From a virus, in IMG/VR virus record IMGVR_UViG_3300042502_001789, positions 1 through 39,925 of that record: a DNA stretch of 39,925 bases. The stretch is one strand, 5' to 3'. The translations under genes and the position numbers were made by a program. The notes beneath the pieces are model-generated. The model saw nothing but the letters and a program-made list of their open reading frames with translations, was not told where the DNA came from and ran no database searches. Every line of letters begins with the position of its first letter. The first letter of the stretch is position 1. Shown here piece by piece: positions 15,464 to 22,550 of this stretch.

Positions 15464-15530
15464 GGGGCGGTTTACCGTTCTCCCTGGGGCGGTTTACCGG
15501 CTTGTTTCTGCTGATCAGAAACGGTATAAT
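15464..15530 (+). promoter_or_regulatory. Promoter cassette copy 7 (two-arm form)
   Basis: Arms GGGGCGGTTTACCG and GGGGCGGTTTACCGG, TTGTTT (15502-15507), 17-bp spacer with TTTCTG/CAGAAA around a GATC centre, perfect TATAAT (15525-15530), AATACAGCGAA. Confidence 0.9.
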
Positions 15531-15554
15531 AAATACAGCGAACCGACCCCGGCA

Positions 15555-15851
15555 GTGACCACCCTCCACAAACTGAGCCACGACGACACTCACAACCGTC
15601 CGACCCAGTACGAAATCGTGGTGATTATCGACGGGGAGAGGGTTCTCGGTGGCTACTCGGCAAAGAAAACAAAGAAGGCTCTGCTCACCGTCGCACTCGA
15701 CAACGACGATGTCCGCAACCAAATGCTCGCAGCTCTTCCCGCCGACGACGCCTCAACCCCAACCTACACCGCTCGCAACGGGTGGGTTCTGGGCAACTCC
15801 CTCATTCGCTGGTCAGGCGGAACACTCCGCCACCCTGCCCTTAGTTCTTGA
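15555..15851 (+). CDS. Hypothetical protein
   Basis: 98 residues from GTG 15555, the first in-frame start after the promoter. It is beta-rich at the start (YEIVVIIDGERVLGGYSAKK), then helical. No motif was recognised. The longer upstream frame is translated cassette sequence and is not used. Confidence 0.55.
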   Translation: MTTLHKLSHDDTHNRPTQYEIVVIIDGERVLGGYSAKKTKKALLTVALDNDDVRNQMLAALPADDASTPTYTARNGWVLGNSLIRWSGGTLRHPALSS

Positions 15852-15870
15852 CACAACCGCTTTAACTCGC

Positions 15871-16350
15871 ATGTTTTCAACAAGCCACAGCCCTGTCGAG
15901 TTTCCTGAGGGCATATCTCCCTGGGTGAAGTTTGCTCTGAATCCAGACTTTAACACCCTTCTGGATGCAATTGAGGACTCTCCAGAAGAGGGACGGAGTA
16001 GCAAACCACCTAAGCAAACTTCTGTCTCCGGTATCCGTACTGGCCAGCTCCTGCTCGTCGGGTACAAGTATCGCGGTGAACTACTTTCAATACAAAAGGC
16101 CAAATTTAAAGGATTTAATGCCGGTGGGCTCAACTTTGACACCCTAACCCAACTCAAAGCTTTCAAAGGTTGTCGCACTCTGAAACAACTTGAGGGTTTC
16201 TACAGTATGGGATCAGGGGTTAAAGCTGAGTTTTCTCGAGTCGGCCCTGGTGAGCCCCTTAGAGAGGCCTACCTTTACAATGGAATCTTTCGTGTAGGTT
16301 CCGACGAGTACACACTCTACTTGGAACCCATTTCCAACTACCATGATTGA
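15871..16350 (+). CDS. Hypothetical protein, paralogue of the 17524 product
   Basis: 159 residues from ATG 15871. Residues about 55-155 align with the whole 17524 product: TGQLLLVGYKYRGELLS, LTQLKAFKGCRTLKQLEGFY and REAYLYNGIFRVGSDEY correspond to AGQIVRAGYSYHGDTSG, LRDLKNFMGATTLASLEQAA and WEAYLWNGAFQVGTSAD. An unrelated 50-residue N-terminus is added here. The shared domain is predicted alpha/beta with unknown function. Confidence 0.65.
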   Translation: MFSTSHSPVEFPEGISPWVKFALNPDFNTLLDAIEDSPEEGRSSKPPKQTSVSGIRTGQLLLVGYKYRGELLSIQKAKFKGFNAGGLNFDTLTQLKAFKGCRTLKQLEGFYSMGSGVKAEFSRVGPGEPLREAYLYNGIFRVGSDEYTLYLEPISNYHD

Positions 16351-16777
16351 AGAAGCACTAGCTAGTTTAGACTGGGCACCATCCGGTTCCAAGTACATAC
16401 TGGTCTCAGACAACTCTGACGGTAGACGACTGCCGTACATTGGCCCTTTCTCTTCGCTCGCAGCCGCGTCCGACTGGCGCAGCGATGCAGAGAGGCAAGG
16501 GGTTATTTACGCAAATCGCTACCACTTGAGAGCTCTACAGGAGCCCCAACCCCTGGAAGAATCACCGGCACTGACCAACTCTGCCGTCACTGACCTGCTC
16601 GACTATACCGACATCGGGAACGGTTACCACACTTGGCTCACCGAGGATGGCCCCATCACTGTCACTCGGGAAGAACTGCGCCGAGCTTTCGACAACGCCT
16701 ACGACCCGAACGAGCCGGACTGGGCGATGAGAGTGAAAATTGACGACATCGACGTGGCCTTACGTTTGCTGCCTTAA
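16343..16777 (+). CDS. Hypothetical protein with C-terminal module shared with the 13763 gene
   Basis: 144 residues, start overlapping the previous stop by 8 nt. The N-terminal part (KYILVSDNSDGRRLPYIGPF) is beta-like. The C-terminal 60 residues repeat the ITVTREELRRAFDNAYDP module of the 13763 product. It seems to be a two-domain protein made by adding a module. Function unknown. Confidence 0.65.
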   Translation: MIEEALASLDWAPSGSKYILVSDNSDGRRLPYIGPFSSLAAASDWRSDAERQGVIYANRYHLRALQEPQPLEESPALTNSAVTDLLDYTDIGNGYHTWLTEDGPITVTREELRRAFDNAYDPNEPDWAMRVKIDDIDVALRLLP

Positions 16778-16783
16778 ACCTCC

Positions 16784-16987
16784 ATGGAAATCAACCTGCC
16801 CTACGTTCCCTTTCTGTCCTCCGTCGTCCCGTTTAAGGGTCGGGTCTACCGCCCCCGAGGGCAGTTCGTTCAAGTGCAAGTTTTCGGCCCCATCTGGTGG
16901 GCTGGCGGGTACTGCTCGTCTCCCGAAATTGCTGGTGTAATTAGTGACCGTTTAAACGCCGCTTCCAAATCGACCCGTACGACATGA
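16784..16987 (+). CDS. Hypothetical small protein
   Basis: 67 residues, 6 nt after the previous stop. Beta-rich sequence (FKGRVYRPRGQFVQVQVFGP) ends in a polar helix. No motif was recognised. Confidence 0.6.
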   Translation: MEINLPYVPFLSSVVPFKGRVYRPRGQFVQVQVFGPIWWAGGYCSSPEIAGVISDRLNAASKSTRTT

Positions 16988-17008
16988 TTCAAGCGTACGA
17001 AGACCTTT

Positions 17009-17055
17009 GGGGCGGTTTCCACCCCCCTGTTTCTGCTCGGCAGAAACGGTATAAT
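17009..17055 (+). promoter_or_regulatory. Promoter cassette copy 8
   Basis: GGGGCGGTTTCCACC arm, CTGTTT (17027-17032), 17-bp spacer with perfect TTTCTGC/GCAGAAA, TATAAT (17050-17055). The leader AAAAGGCACCCCACAATG is nearly the same as after copy 9. Confidence 0.9.
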
Positions 17056-17079
17056 AAGTGAGTTAAAAGGCACCCCACA

Positions 17080-17426
17080 ATGACAGTCCCTGCTTCCCTA
17101 CTACTTTCAATTCTTTGTAAAGCCAAAGAGCTTGATGTTCGATTTGAGCTTAGTTCCTGTGAGGTGTTCGAATCCCCCGCTACGACGTAAACTTTTACTT
17201 CCCTGATCGCTACACTGTGGACAGGTGTTCCCTGACCATCTCAAATATGGACATCGGGGAGGTAACCTTCGGGCAGGTGAATGAAAGCCTACTCCTAAGA
17301 GAGGCTTCGCTCAGGCAGCAGGAACTCGACCGGCAAGACAGCGAAAGGAAAGAGCTTCTGGAGCGGTTAAACCTATCCGATAAAGACATGGAGTTACTCG
17401 GGTTGCACCCTTCGCCTAGCCATTAG
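17080..17426 (+). pseudogene. Frameshifted hypothetical gene
   Basis: ATG 17080 gives 36 residues ending VFESPATT at a stop (17188). The other frame, entered at the C5 run 17175-17179, continues as RYDVNFYFPDRYTVDRCSLT and on through an acidic coiled-coil-like helix (LREASLRQQELDRQDSERKE) to 17426. One extra C would restore a 115-residue protein. A GTG at 17217 could express only the C-terminal 69 residues. Function unknown. Confidence 0.6.
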
Positions 17427-17434
17427 ACGGCAGG

Positions 17435-17499
17435 GACGGTTTCCCACCCCTAAACCTTCGGTTTACCCCCTTGTTTCTGCGGTGCAGAAACGGTATACT
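17435..17499 (+). promoter_or_regulatory. Promoter cassette copy 9 (two-arm form)
   Basis: Arms GGACGGTTTCCCACC and TTCGGTTTACCCC, TTGTTT (17471-17476), 17-bp spacer with perfect TTTCTGC/GCAGAAA, TATACT (17494-17499), then a leader like that of copy 8. Confidence 0.9.
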
Positions 17500-17523
17500 A
17501 AATGAGTTGAAAGGCACTCCCCA

Positions 17524-17871
17524 ATGACCCCACCCACAAAGTCTCTCCGCCCAACCATCGCCAACTTGGCCGCAGGTCAAATTGTACGCGCTGGATACAG
17601 TTACCATGGCGACACATCCGGGGTCGTCAAATACCGTTTCATAGGCTTCAGGTACAACGATACGTGGTTCAGCAACTTAAGGGATCTTAAGAATTTCATG
17701 GGTGCCACGACTCTTGCGAGCCTAGAACAAGCAGCCGAACGCAGGGGCACGGAGTCAATACATGCTGGGTTCAAGAGTGAGCAGGGTGAGTACCAGTGGG
17801 AAGCCTACCTCTGGAACGGTGCCTTCCAAGTTGGAACGAGTGCCGATCGCCTTTTGCTCAGGGCTGCCTAA
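17524..17871 (+). CDS. Hypothetical protein, paralogue of the 15871 product
   Basis: 115 residues, 24 nt after cassette copy 9. It is the short form of the domain described for the 15871 product, without the N-terminal extension. The two copies and their separate promoters suggest module duplication. Function unknown. Confidence 0.7.
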   Translation: MTPPTKSLRPTIANLAAGQIVRAGYSYHGDTSGVVKYRFIGFRYNDTWFSNLRDLKNFMGATTLASLEQAAERRGTESIHAGFKSEQGEYQWEAYLWNGAFQVGTSADRLLLRAA

Positions 17872-17897
17872 CCTCCTTATCTTTGACCTTGGCTATT

Positions 17898-18095
17898 ATG
17901 GAACCAACCATTCTCCCCTACCGTGTGTGCAGCAGCGTTGGCGCCGATCGCGCTATCCTTGGCCTGTTTCTGAACCGACGTCTGGCCCACCGGTTTCGGG
18001 ACCTTCTCTGGTCGGACTATCCCGCTTGGGTAGCTAATCCGCCCATCTGGGTCGAGACCCTGACTCCGGAAGGGTGGTTGCTTGACCCTGACTGA
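17898..18095 (+). CDS. Hypothetical small protein
   Basis: 65 residues from ATG 17898, 26 nt after the preceding stop. It is Trp/Arg-rich (RFRDLLWSDYPAWVANPPIW) with no motif recognised. Confidence 0.55.
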   Translation: MEPTILPYRVCSSVGADRAILGLFLNRRLAHRFRDLLWSDYPAWVANPPIWVETLTPEGWLLDPD

Positions 18096-18102
18096 CAAGT
18101 TC

Positions 18103-18140
18103 CCTCAGCAAACCTCAGCAAACCTCAGCAAACCCTCAGT
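18103..18140 (+). repeat. Short tandem repeat in a gene leader
   Basis: Three perfect copies of CCTCAGCAAA (18103-18132) and a partial fourth, directly before the ATG at 18158. It probably lies in the 5' untranslated region. Confidence 0.85.
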
Positions 18141-18157
18141 AATCACACAGCAAACCT

Positions 18158-18424
18158 ATGGGCAATTCAGGCAGGTCCGTCTACGGTGATCCCTTTGTAC
18201 CAAGCACCTATAACTGGGTCAGGGAAGGAGAAGTAGCTGTTGTAACTTACGGAGACACCGACGGCACTCGGTTCAGCATTCGCTACACCAAGGGGGCACT
18301 CCGACAGGCTCTCGTAGAGATCGATAGCAACTGGACTCGGAGCAGATCGTGGTTCTCCTGTGAACAGTCCTACGAATCCCTCAGAGCTTACTACCTGGCT
18401 GGTGGGGCACTGTTTTCTTGGTAG
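18158..18424 (+). CDS. Hypothetical protein
   Basis: 88 residues. The central part (TRFSIRYTKGALRQALVEID) loosely resembles the helix module of the 13763 and 16343 products. It has a Trp/Ser-rich end. No catalytic motif. Confidence 0.6.
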   Translation: MGNSGRSVYGDPFVPSTYNWVREGEVAVVTYGDTDGTRFSIRYTKGALRQALVEIDSNWTRSRSWFSCEQSYESLRAYYLAGGALFSW

Positions 18425-18430
18425 TGCCCT

Positions 18431-18475
18431 AGGGCGGTTTCCCGGCTTGGTTTCTCGAAGGAAAACCGGTATAGT
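18431..18475 (+). promoter_or_regulatory. Promoter cassette copy 10
   Basis: AGGGCGGTTTCCCGG arm, TTGGTT (18447-18452), 17-bp spacer with GGTTTTC-type arms changed to GGTTT/AAACC, TATAGT (18470-18475), GATTACAG. Confidence 0.8.
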
Positions 18476-18500
18476 GATTACAGTTCACTTCAACTCTCCT

Positions 18501-18809
18501 ATGCAAAACCCTTTCTTACCTGCAGCGGAAATCCTCGGACTCGACATTAACCCACTAGACACGATCCACCACGAAGGCCTAGTTTACACCGAGGTACGAG
18601 GGTGCGACATATGGCTCGTACAGGGTTCCGAACCGAACCAGTTCTACGTTTCTAATGCGTTGGGGGTCCGTCGTTCGCAGATACGAGAGGACCCTACTGA
18701 CGCGGTTCTTGACTTACTGAAGCTAGACCCAACGTTGTTAGGCCGCCAGGTAAGGTCCCCCCGGTTGTTCAAAACTGCGCTAGTGCAACACTTTCTTCCC
18801 CCGTACTAG
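18501..18809 (+). CDS. Hypothetical protein
   Basis: 102 residues from ATG 18501, the first start after cassette copy 10. It is alpha/beta with an Asp/Leu-rich helix (EDPTDAVLDLLKLDPTLLG). No motif was recognised. Confidence 0.65.
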   Translation: MQNPFLPAAEILGLDINPLDTIHHEGLVYTEVRGCDIWLVQGSEPNQFYVSNALGVRRSQIREDPTDAVLDLLKLDPTLLGRQVRSPRLFKTALVQHFLPPY

Positions 18810-18847
18810 TCCTGGCCCTGAAAACTTTCAACTTATCCCATCCGACT

Positions 18848-19081
18848 ATGACTTTCGACTCAAAGACACCCTTTGATATTACGGTAGAGCTCTCAAAGGA
18901 GCAGGTTGAGCATATTGTCCAGGAAGCAATGCTCGAAAAGTTCCGAGACTACAACGTTGCAAAAGTTTCATTTGTGATCGGAACTGAGGAGGATCGAATG
19001 GGGTACACCACCGGTCACTACCTTCGAACTGCGAAAGTTTCTCTGAGTAATAATCTGGGATCTGCTTCAAATGGACGTTGA
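18848..19081 (+). CDS. Small conserved phage protein (paralogue of the 23375 and 23599 products)
   Basis: 77 residues with the pattern 'beta strand - SKEQVEHIVQEAMLEKF - V-x-VSFVIG - charged loop - beta strand'. The 23375 and 23599 products share this layout (TKAQIEALINQEVLRSF...SISFKV). Many large phages carry such small proteins; their function is unknown. Confidence 0.65.
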   Translation: MTFDSKTPFDITVELSKEQVEHIVQEAMLEKFRDYNVAKVSFVIGTEEDRMGYTTGHYLRTAKVSLSNNLGSASNGR

Positions 19082-19126
19082 ACGTCAAACCTTGATGAGG
19101 AGCGAAATTAGCAGCGAATTGGTACA

Positions 19127-19201
19127 ATGACAATCCTTGCAAATTTCTCTTCGAGAAAACAAGCCGGTAAACCGTCACAGAGCAAGGGGTTGGGCCAGTG
19201 A
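19127..19201 (+). CDS. Possible basic micro-ORF
   Basis: 24 residues (MTILANFSSRKQAGKPSQSK and a short tail), overlapping the GTG start of the next gene by GTGA. It may serve mainly for translational coupling. No independent support. Confidence 0.3.
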   Translation: MTILANFSSRKQAGKPSQSKGLGQ

Positions 19202-19398
19202 AAGACGTAACATACGTGAAGCTAAATGAGATTTGTAACCGCTACGAGATTGCCCCATCCGCACGAGCAGAACTCCGAGAACTTTTCCGAGGGGTAACGA
19301 GCAAAGCAAACTCAGACGAAGCCTTCCTTCGAGATTTCCTTGAAGACCGAGCAGAGCGTCAGCGACACCAAGACACTTCCTACCAGGGAAGTTGGTGA
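19198..19398 (+). CDS. Hypothetical helical protein
   Basis: 66 residues from GTG 19198. EIAPSARAELRELFRGV resembles SIPEQAQKELRELFKKS of the 24893 product, so the two are likely distant paralogues. It ends in a charged helix. Function unknown. Confidence 0.6.
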   Translation: MKDVTYVKLNEICNRYEIAPSARAELRELFRGVTSKANSDEAFLRDFLEDRAERQRHQDTSYQGSW

Positions 19399-19431
19399 GT
19401 TACTCCGAAAGCCCACTCAACAAACAGTAAG

Positions 19432-19668
19432 ATGGAAACCAAACGAGAAGGACCCCACCTCCACTTAACAGCAGATTGCTACGGGTGCCGATACGTGACT
19501 AGCGAGCAATACCGCTGCCAAAGCGACAGCGGGTCCGATGTTTATTGTACGCATCCCTCGTTTGAAACACGGCGCAGCATAGGCGACACTCGCTGGGTTA
19601 CACCGGACTGGTGCCCCTTTGCAGCCCCAATGCTTTCCATACGAAAGCAACTTGAATCCCCCAAGTAA
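19432..19668 (+). CDS. Cysteine-rich zinc-binding-type phage protein
   Basis: 78 residues. Cysteines are placed as DCYGCRYV, YRCQ, VYCTHPS and TPDWCPF, a typical layout of small phage/bacterial proteins that end with TP-x-WCP and probably bind one zinc ion. No enzymatic motif. Confidence 0.65.
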   Translation: METKREGPHLHLTADCYGCRYVTSEQYRCQSDSGSDVYCTHPSFETRRSIGDTRWVTPDWCPFAAPMLSIRKQLESPK

Positions 19669-19669
19669 C

Positions 19670-19704
19670 TTGAGTCACTCGTTAAGTCACTCGTTAAGTC
19701 ACTC
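19670..19704 (+). repeat. Short tandem repeat in a gene leader
   Basis: GTTAAGTCACTC occurs twice exactly (19681-19704), preceded by a third partial copy (TTGAGTCACTC). It lies directly upstream of the ATG at 19726. Confidence 0.85.
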
Positions 19705-19725
19705 GCAAACTCACAACTCAGCAAA

Positions 19726-20148
19726 ATGACAACTCCCGCCGCAGCTGCCCTCTACCTTGCGCAGCACAACCTTGAAATGGAAGGTCGCAAAGTCGCAGTC
19801 TTTAACCCGGACTTCAGAGATCTTGACCAGCTACCGGTAATCTTTGGTTTCAACAACGGTGGCTCTAGCGGATTCCTCGAAGGTGTTCTAGTGTCTGAAG
19901 ATGGCACTTTTCTGGGCTCTCACGCTTGCAGCAATGAAGCCTACATGTACCACGACCTTGGGATCTTGGAGGGTACTCGACCCGACCGCCACGAAAGGTT
20001 CCAAGAGCATTATCCGGTCGGGTACCGCATGGAGTTTGTCCCTTATGCGGACCTGAAGAAGCATACCGGACTCAATAAAGCCTTAGCTTTGCTTGACGCC
20101 GCAGAAGACAAGAACAATGAGTCTCCTTCATTGTCTGATGGCGGATAA
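19726..20148 (+). CDS. Conserved phage hypothetical protein
   Basis: 140 residues. PVIFGFNNGG, EDGTFLGSHACS, MYHDLGILEGTRPDRHERF and HYPVGYRMEFV form a pattern I recognise from conserved small phage proteins of unknown function. Alpha/beta; no catalytic site assigned. The transcript ends at a clear terminator at 20145. Confidence 0.7.
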   Translation: MTTPAAAALYLAQHNLEMEGRKVAVFNPDFRDLDQLPVIFGFNNGGSSGFLEGVLVSEDGTFLGSHACSNEAYMYHDLGILEGTRPDRHERFQEHYPVGYRMEFVPYADLKKHTGLNKALALLDAAEDKNNESPSLSDGG

Positions 20149-20171
20149 CCGCCCCCGAAGCGGGCGGTTTA
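20145..20171 (+). terminator. Intrinsic terminator within cassette copy 11
   Basis: AACCGCCC (20147-20154) pairs with GGGCGGTT (20162-20169) across CCGAAGC, followed by TTACACCC. This is the clearest example of the cassette arms forming a terminator stem. Confidence 0.7.
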
Positions 20172-20205
20172 CACCCTTGCTCTCTCGAAGAGAAAACACT
20201 AAAGT
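20147..20205 (+). promoter_or_regulatory. Promoter cassette copy 11
   Basis: AACCGCCC/GGGCGGTT hairpin, TTGCTC (20177-20182), 17-bp spacer with the dyad changed to TCTC/GAGA, TAAAGT (20200-20205). GTGGAAA begins 6 nt later. Confidence 0.75.
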
Positions 20206-20211
20206 AAGGGT

Positions 20212-20253
20212 GTGGAAAGAAACCTCCCCAATCCCACTCTCTTGGTTCCATGA
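20212..20253 (+). CDS. Leaderless mini-ORF coupled to the 20250 gene
   Basis: GTG 20212 is 6 nt after the -10 box, about where transcription should start. It encodes 13 residues (VERNLPNPTLLVP) and stops with TGA overlapping the ATG of the next gene (ATGA at 20250). A role in loading ribosomes for the coupled gene is inferred. Confidence 0.4.
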   Translation: MERNLPNPTLLVP

Positions 20254-20723
20254 CTAACCTTTCAAAAGTTTCCGTGGGCGACGAACTATTCGTTGTTTGG
20301 GGGCATTCCTGGAGTGTAGAAAGTAAGACTATAACTCAAACAGCGAAAGTTATGAAAATTGATAAGAGGTATGTCTACCTGAAAATAGTTAGTTTCACAG
20401 CACCTCCACAAAAGTTTAAATTCGATGGCCGAAGCTTTCATACTAAAAAGTATCCGTATGAGCACGAGACAGGTTTTGGTTTGTATGCTTATCTTAGCAG
20501 GGAGGACTGGGAAAAAGAACAGGCCGACAACGAGGCAGCACGCGAGTACCTTAAGTTGACCCTGGGCTGTGATCCTTGCAGGGTGGTTGAACTTCCAATC
20601 AGCGTGGTTAAGGAGATTAACGCAATTGTAGCCAAGATACCTAGACCCCTGGCCCCACCCCCTAAGCCTAGTTCAGGGGTATGCTTTTGGGACAACCATG
20701 AGAAGCGCTACATTACGGGGTAG
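20250..20723 (+). CDS. Hypothetical protein with N-terminal beta domain
   Basis: 157 residues. Residues 5-95 look like a small beta barrel (VGDELFVVWGHSWSVESKT, KVMKIDKRYVYLKI), a layout seen in phage hypotheticals. A helical part and a Pro-rich end (IPRPLAPPPKPSSGV) follow. Function unknown. Confidence 0.65.
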   Translation: MTNLSKVSVGDELFVVWGHSWSVESKTITQTAKVMKIDKRYVYLKIVSFTAPPQKFKFDGRSFHTKKYPYEHETGFGLYAYLSREDWEKEQADNEAAREYLKLTLGCDPCRVVELPISVVKEINAIVAKIPRPLAPPPKPSSGVCFWDNHEKRYITG

Positions 20724-20799
20724 AATCTACCACTAACTGAGGACTTATCGCTTAAGACCCCCTTGTAACCCCCAACAACAACTCCTTGCACACATTCCG

Positions 20800-21597
20800 A
20801 TGGTAACCCCTAAAGAAACACCCGTTCAGTTCACTCTCGACATGGTTAGAGCCACACAGGCTGGCCTAAAGACACAGATGCGGATTGCGGTAGACCCGCA
20901 ACCTGACTGTGCGGGTGGGTGGGAGATGCACGAAACGGACGCCACAGGAATGTGGTTTAAACCCCGGTCAGGCCCAGTCTACCCTCTTGTACCCTGTCCA
21001 CTCGGAAAGCCGGGGGATCGACTATGGGTGCAAGAAGAATGGATGGAGGCTGAATGCCCGATTGATATGAGTAATGCTCCCCAAGTGATTCGAGGCCCCG
21101 TTACAAGTGATAGGTGGTGTGAGTGCACGTGGTTCAAAGACAGCCCTGATCCGTACGGCTGGCCAGCTCGAAAGGGTTGGCGACCCGCATCTTCCATGCC
21201 CCGGTGGGCTAGCCGTTTAACCCTCGAAGTTTCCTCTGTAAGGGTGGGAGTGCTACAGGGCTTCACCGAGGTTGATGCTGCTGCCGAAGGCGTGATTGAA
21301 GACTTTAGACCTGTGGCGGATAAGTGGGATCTGTGTTCCCTATATCGCAACGCCTATCGTGAGCGTTGGGTGTCCCTCCACGGCAAGGAATCGTGGGACG
21401 CTAACCCGTTTGTGTGGGTGGTTGAGTTTTCACCAATCGCGACAAGAAACGAACAACCTGACTTTCGGTCCTTGTGCGCCGAGCTTCTAACTGAGCTTCA
21501 GTTTATGAGAAGGACGATAGCGGACGAAGTCGGCTACCCGAGCCCCCCTTCTCCCCTTGAAGAAAGAGTCAGTGAGCTCCTCCACAACGAGAACTAA
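20800..21597 (+). CDS. ASCH-domain-like phage protein with fused C-terminal helix module
   Basis: 265 residues. Family signatures in order: FTLDMVRATQAGLKTQMRI (about 11-29), CPLGKPGDRLWVQEEW (about 66-81), MPRWASRLTLEVSSVRV (about 132-148), GFTEVDAAAEGV and SWDANPFVWVVEF. This matches phage proteins annotated as ASCH-domain or morphogenetic proteins; ASCH folds are thought to bind RNA or nucleotides. The usual Arg in KTQTRR is replaced (KTQMRI). The last 50 residues add a DFRSLCAELLTEL module shared with the 21719 product. Confidence 0.75.
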   Translation: MVTPKETPVQFTLDMVRATQAGLKTQMRIAVDPQPDCAGGWEMHETDATGMWFKPRSGPVYPLVPCPLGKPGDRLWVQEEWMEAECPIDMSNAPQVIRGPVTSDRWCECTWFKDSPDPYGWPARKGWRPASSMPRWASRLTLEVSSVRVGVLQGFTEVDAAAEGVIEDFRPVADKWDLCSLYRNAYRERWVSLHGKESWDANPFVWVVEFSPIATRNEQPDFRSLCAELLTELQFMRRTIADEVGYPSPPSPLEERVSELLHNEN

Positions 21598-21613
21598 GCG
21601 TGTTGTCCCCTAT

Positions 21614-21679
21614 GGGCGGGTAACCGCTTGCTCTGGGATGGTTTACCGGCTAGTTTCTGCGTCGAAGAAACGTTATAGT
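21614..21679 (+). promoter_or_regulatory. Promoter cassette copy 12 (two-arm form)
   Basis: Arms GGGCGGGTAACCGC and GGGATGGTTTACCGG, TAGTTT (21651-21656), 17-bp spacer with TTTCT/AGAAA dyad, TATAGT (21674-21679). GTG at 21685 opens a 9-codon mini-ORF that ends 4 nt before the next ATG. Confidence 0.85.
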
Positions 21680-21718
21680 AAGGGGTGGAAAAGTCCCTAA
21701 GAAACTCGTCTTAACACA

Positions 21719-21994
21719 ATGAAAAACGTCCAACAACCTAATTTCCGCGATCTGTGCTCCAGACTCGCTGACGAGCTGCATAAAGAGACGTGTCTCTACC
21801 CCGGTTACGCTAGAGAGTCGGTGAGAGAGGCTGATAAGGCCCTCAAACAACCTGCTCTCCATGTGAGTCGTGAGGAAGTGTCTTCCCTGTATTATGAACA
21901 CGGTGGTAATGACTGGTATGAGGGGTTTTCCTGTGAAGACTTCGAGCGTGCTGTAGGCACTCTTCTGTCTCGTCTCGGTTATGTTGTAGTTTAA
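21719..21994 (+). CDS. Small conserved phage protein (FR-LC-EL module)
   Basis: 91 residues. QPNFRDLCSRLADELHKET resembles the C-terminal module of the neighbouring ASCH protein (QPDFRSLCAELLTEL). This helix is common in small phage proteins. The second half is acidic/aromatic (YYEHGGNDWYEGFSCEDFER). Function unknown. Confidence 0.7.
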   Translation: MKNVQQPNFRDLCSRLADELHKETCLYPGYARESVREADKALKQPALHVSREEVSSLYYEHGGNDWYEGFSCEDFERAVGTLLSRLGYVVV

Positions 21995-22001
21995 GAAGAC
22001 G

Positions 22002-22029
22002 GATAACCGCCCCCGAAGTGGGCGGTTTA
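22002..22029 (+). terminator. Intrinsic terminator within cassette copy 13
   Basis: AACCGCCC and GGGCGGTT pair across CCGAAGT, followed by TTACACCC. It sits 10 nt after the stop of the 21719 gene. Confidence 0.7.
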
Positions 22030-22062
22030 CACCCTTGTTTCGCTCAGGTAAAACGGTATAGT
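22004..22062 (+). promoter_or_regulatory. Promoter cassette copy 13
   Basis: Terminator arms, then TTGTTT (22035-22040), 16-bp spacer, TATAGT (22057-22062). The spacer dyad is poor (GTTTCGC/GTAAAAC). GTGGAAAACACCGCTCCC begins 6 nt downstream. Confidence 0.8.
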
Positions 22063-22068
22063 AAAGGG

Positions 22069-22347
22069 GTGGAAAACACCGCTCCCAACCCGATGCAAAC
22101 TCCTGAAGCCGTTGCCCTCGCCGCCACCATTCAGCTTCATGGCGAAATGCTCAACGACGAGTGCTTCGCCGGCTACGACGGCGATAAGGATGCTTTCGAC
22201 ACCCTTTACAAGGAAGTACTCGTTATCGCTCGCGACGATGTCACTCTGGAAGTAGATCCAGTCAACCAAGTTGTTGACATGTTTTACGAATACCATTCGG
22301 AAATCTGCAACGGAACACGCGAGGTCGACTGGTACCTTCATCGTTGA
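22069..22347 (+). CDS. Hypothetical acidic protein, probably leaderless
   Basis: 92 residues if started at GTG 22069, six nucleotides after the -10 box; ATG 22093 gives 84. The first codons (VENTAP) match those of the 26031 gene (MENTAP), favouring the upstream start. The protein is acidic and helical (YKEVLVIARDDVTLEVDPVN). Function unknown. Confidence 0.6.
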   Translation: MENTAPNPMQTPEAVALAATIQLHGEMLNDECFAGYDGDKDAFDTLYKEVLVIARDDVTLEVDPVNQVVDMFYEYHSEICNGTREVDWYLHR

Positions 22348-22395
22348 GTTCACCGATTTCACTCTCTAGTTAACAATCAACCAACTCTTGAGAAA

Positions 22396-22512
22396 ATGGA
22401 AAACCTTTCACCTGCCCCCGACAACACTCTCGATGACCCTTTCACCTCGTACCTTGAAAACGAGCTGCTAAGCTCTGAGGACGAAGGCGACCGAGACAAC
22501 GAAGATTGCTGA
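22396..22512 (+). CDS. Very acidic micro-ORF
   Basis: 38 residues from ATG 22396 (starts MENLSPAPDNTLDDPFTSYL), with an acidic C-terminus rich in Asp/Glu. It has a start and spacing similar to its neighbours. Confidence 0.45.
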   Translation: MENLSPAPDNTLDDPFTSYLENELLSSEDEGDRDNEDC

Positions 22513-22550
22513 ACTTTCCCACCCAAACCCACTCTAGGACTGTTACCACC

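Noticed and set aside
15417-15554. Upstream extensions of several frames through cassettes (also at 12183, 25351, 25923, 33172, 38589)
   Set aside because: They translate the promoter cassette itself; starts after the -10 box were chosen instead.
17166-17185. tRNA T-loop-like string (GTTCGAATCCCCC)
   Set aside because: No matching acceptor, D or anticodon stems upstream, and the bases lie in a protein-like coding frame.
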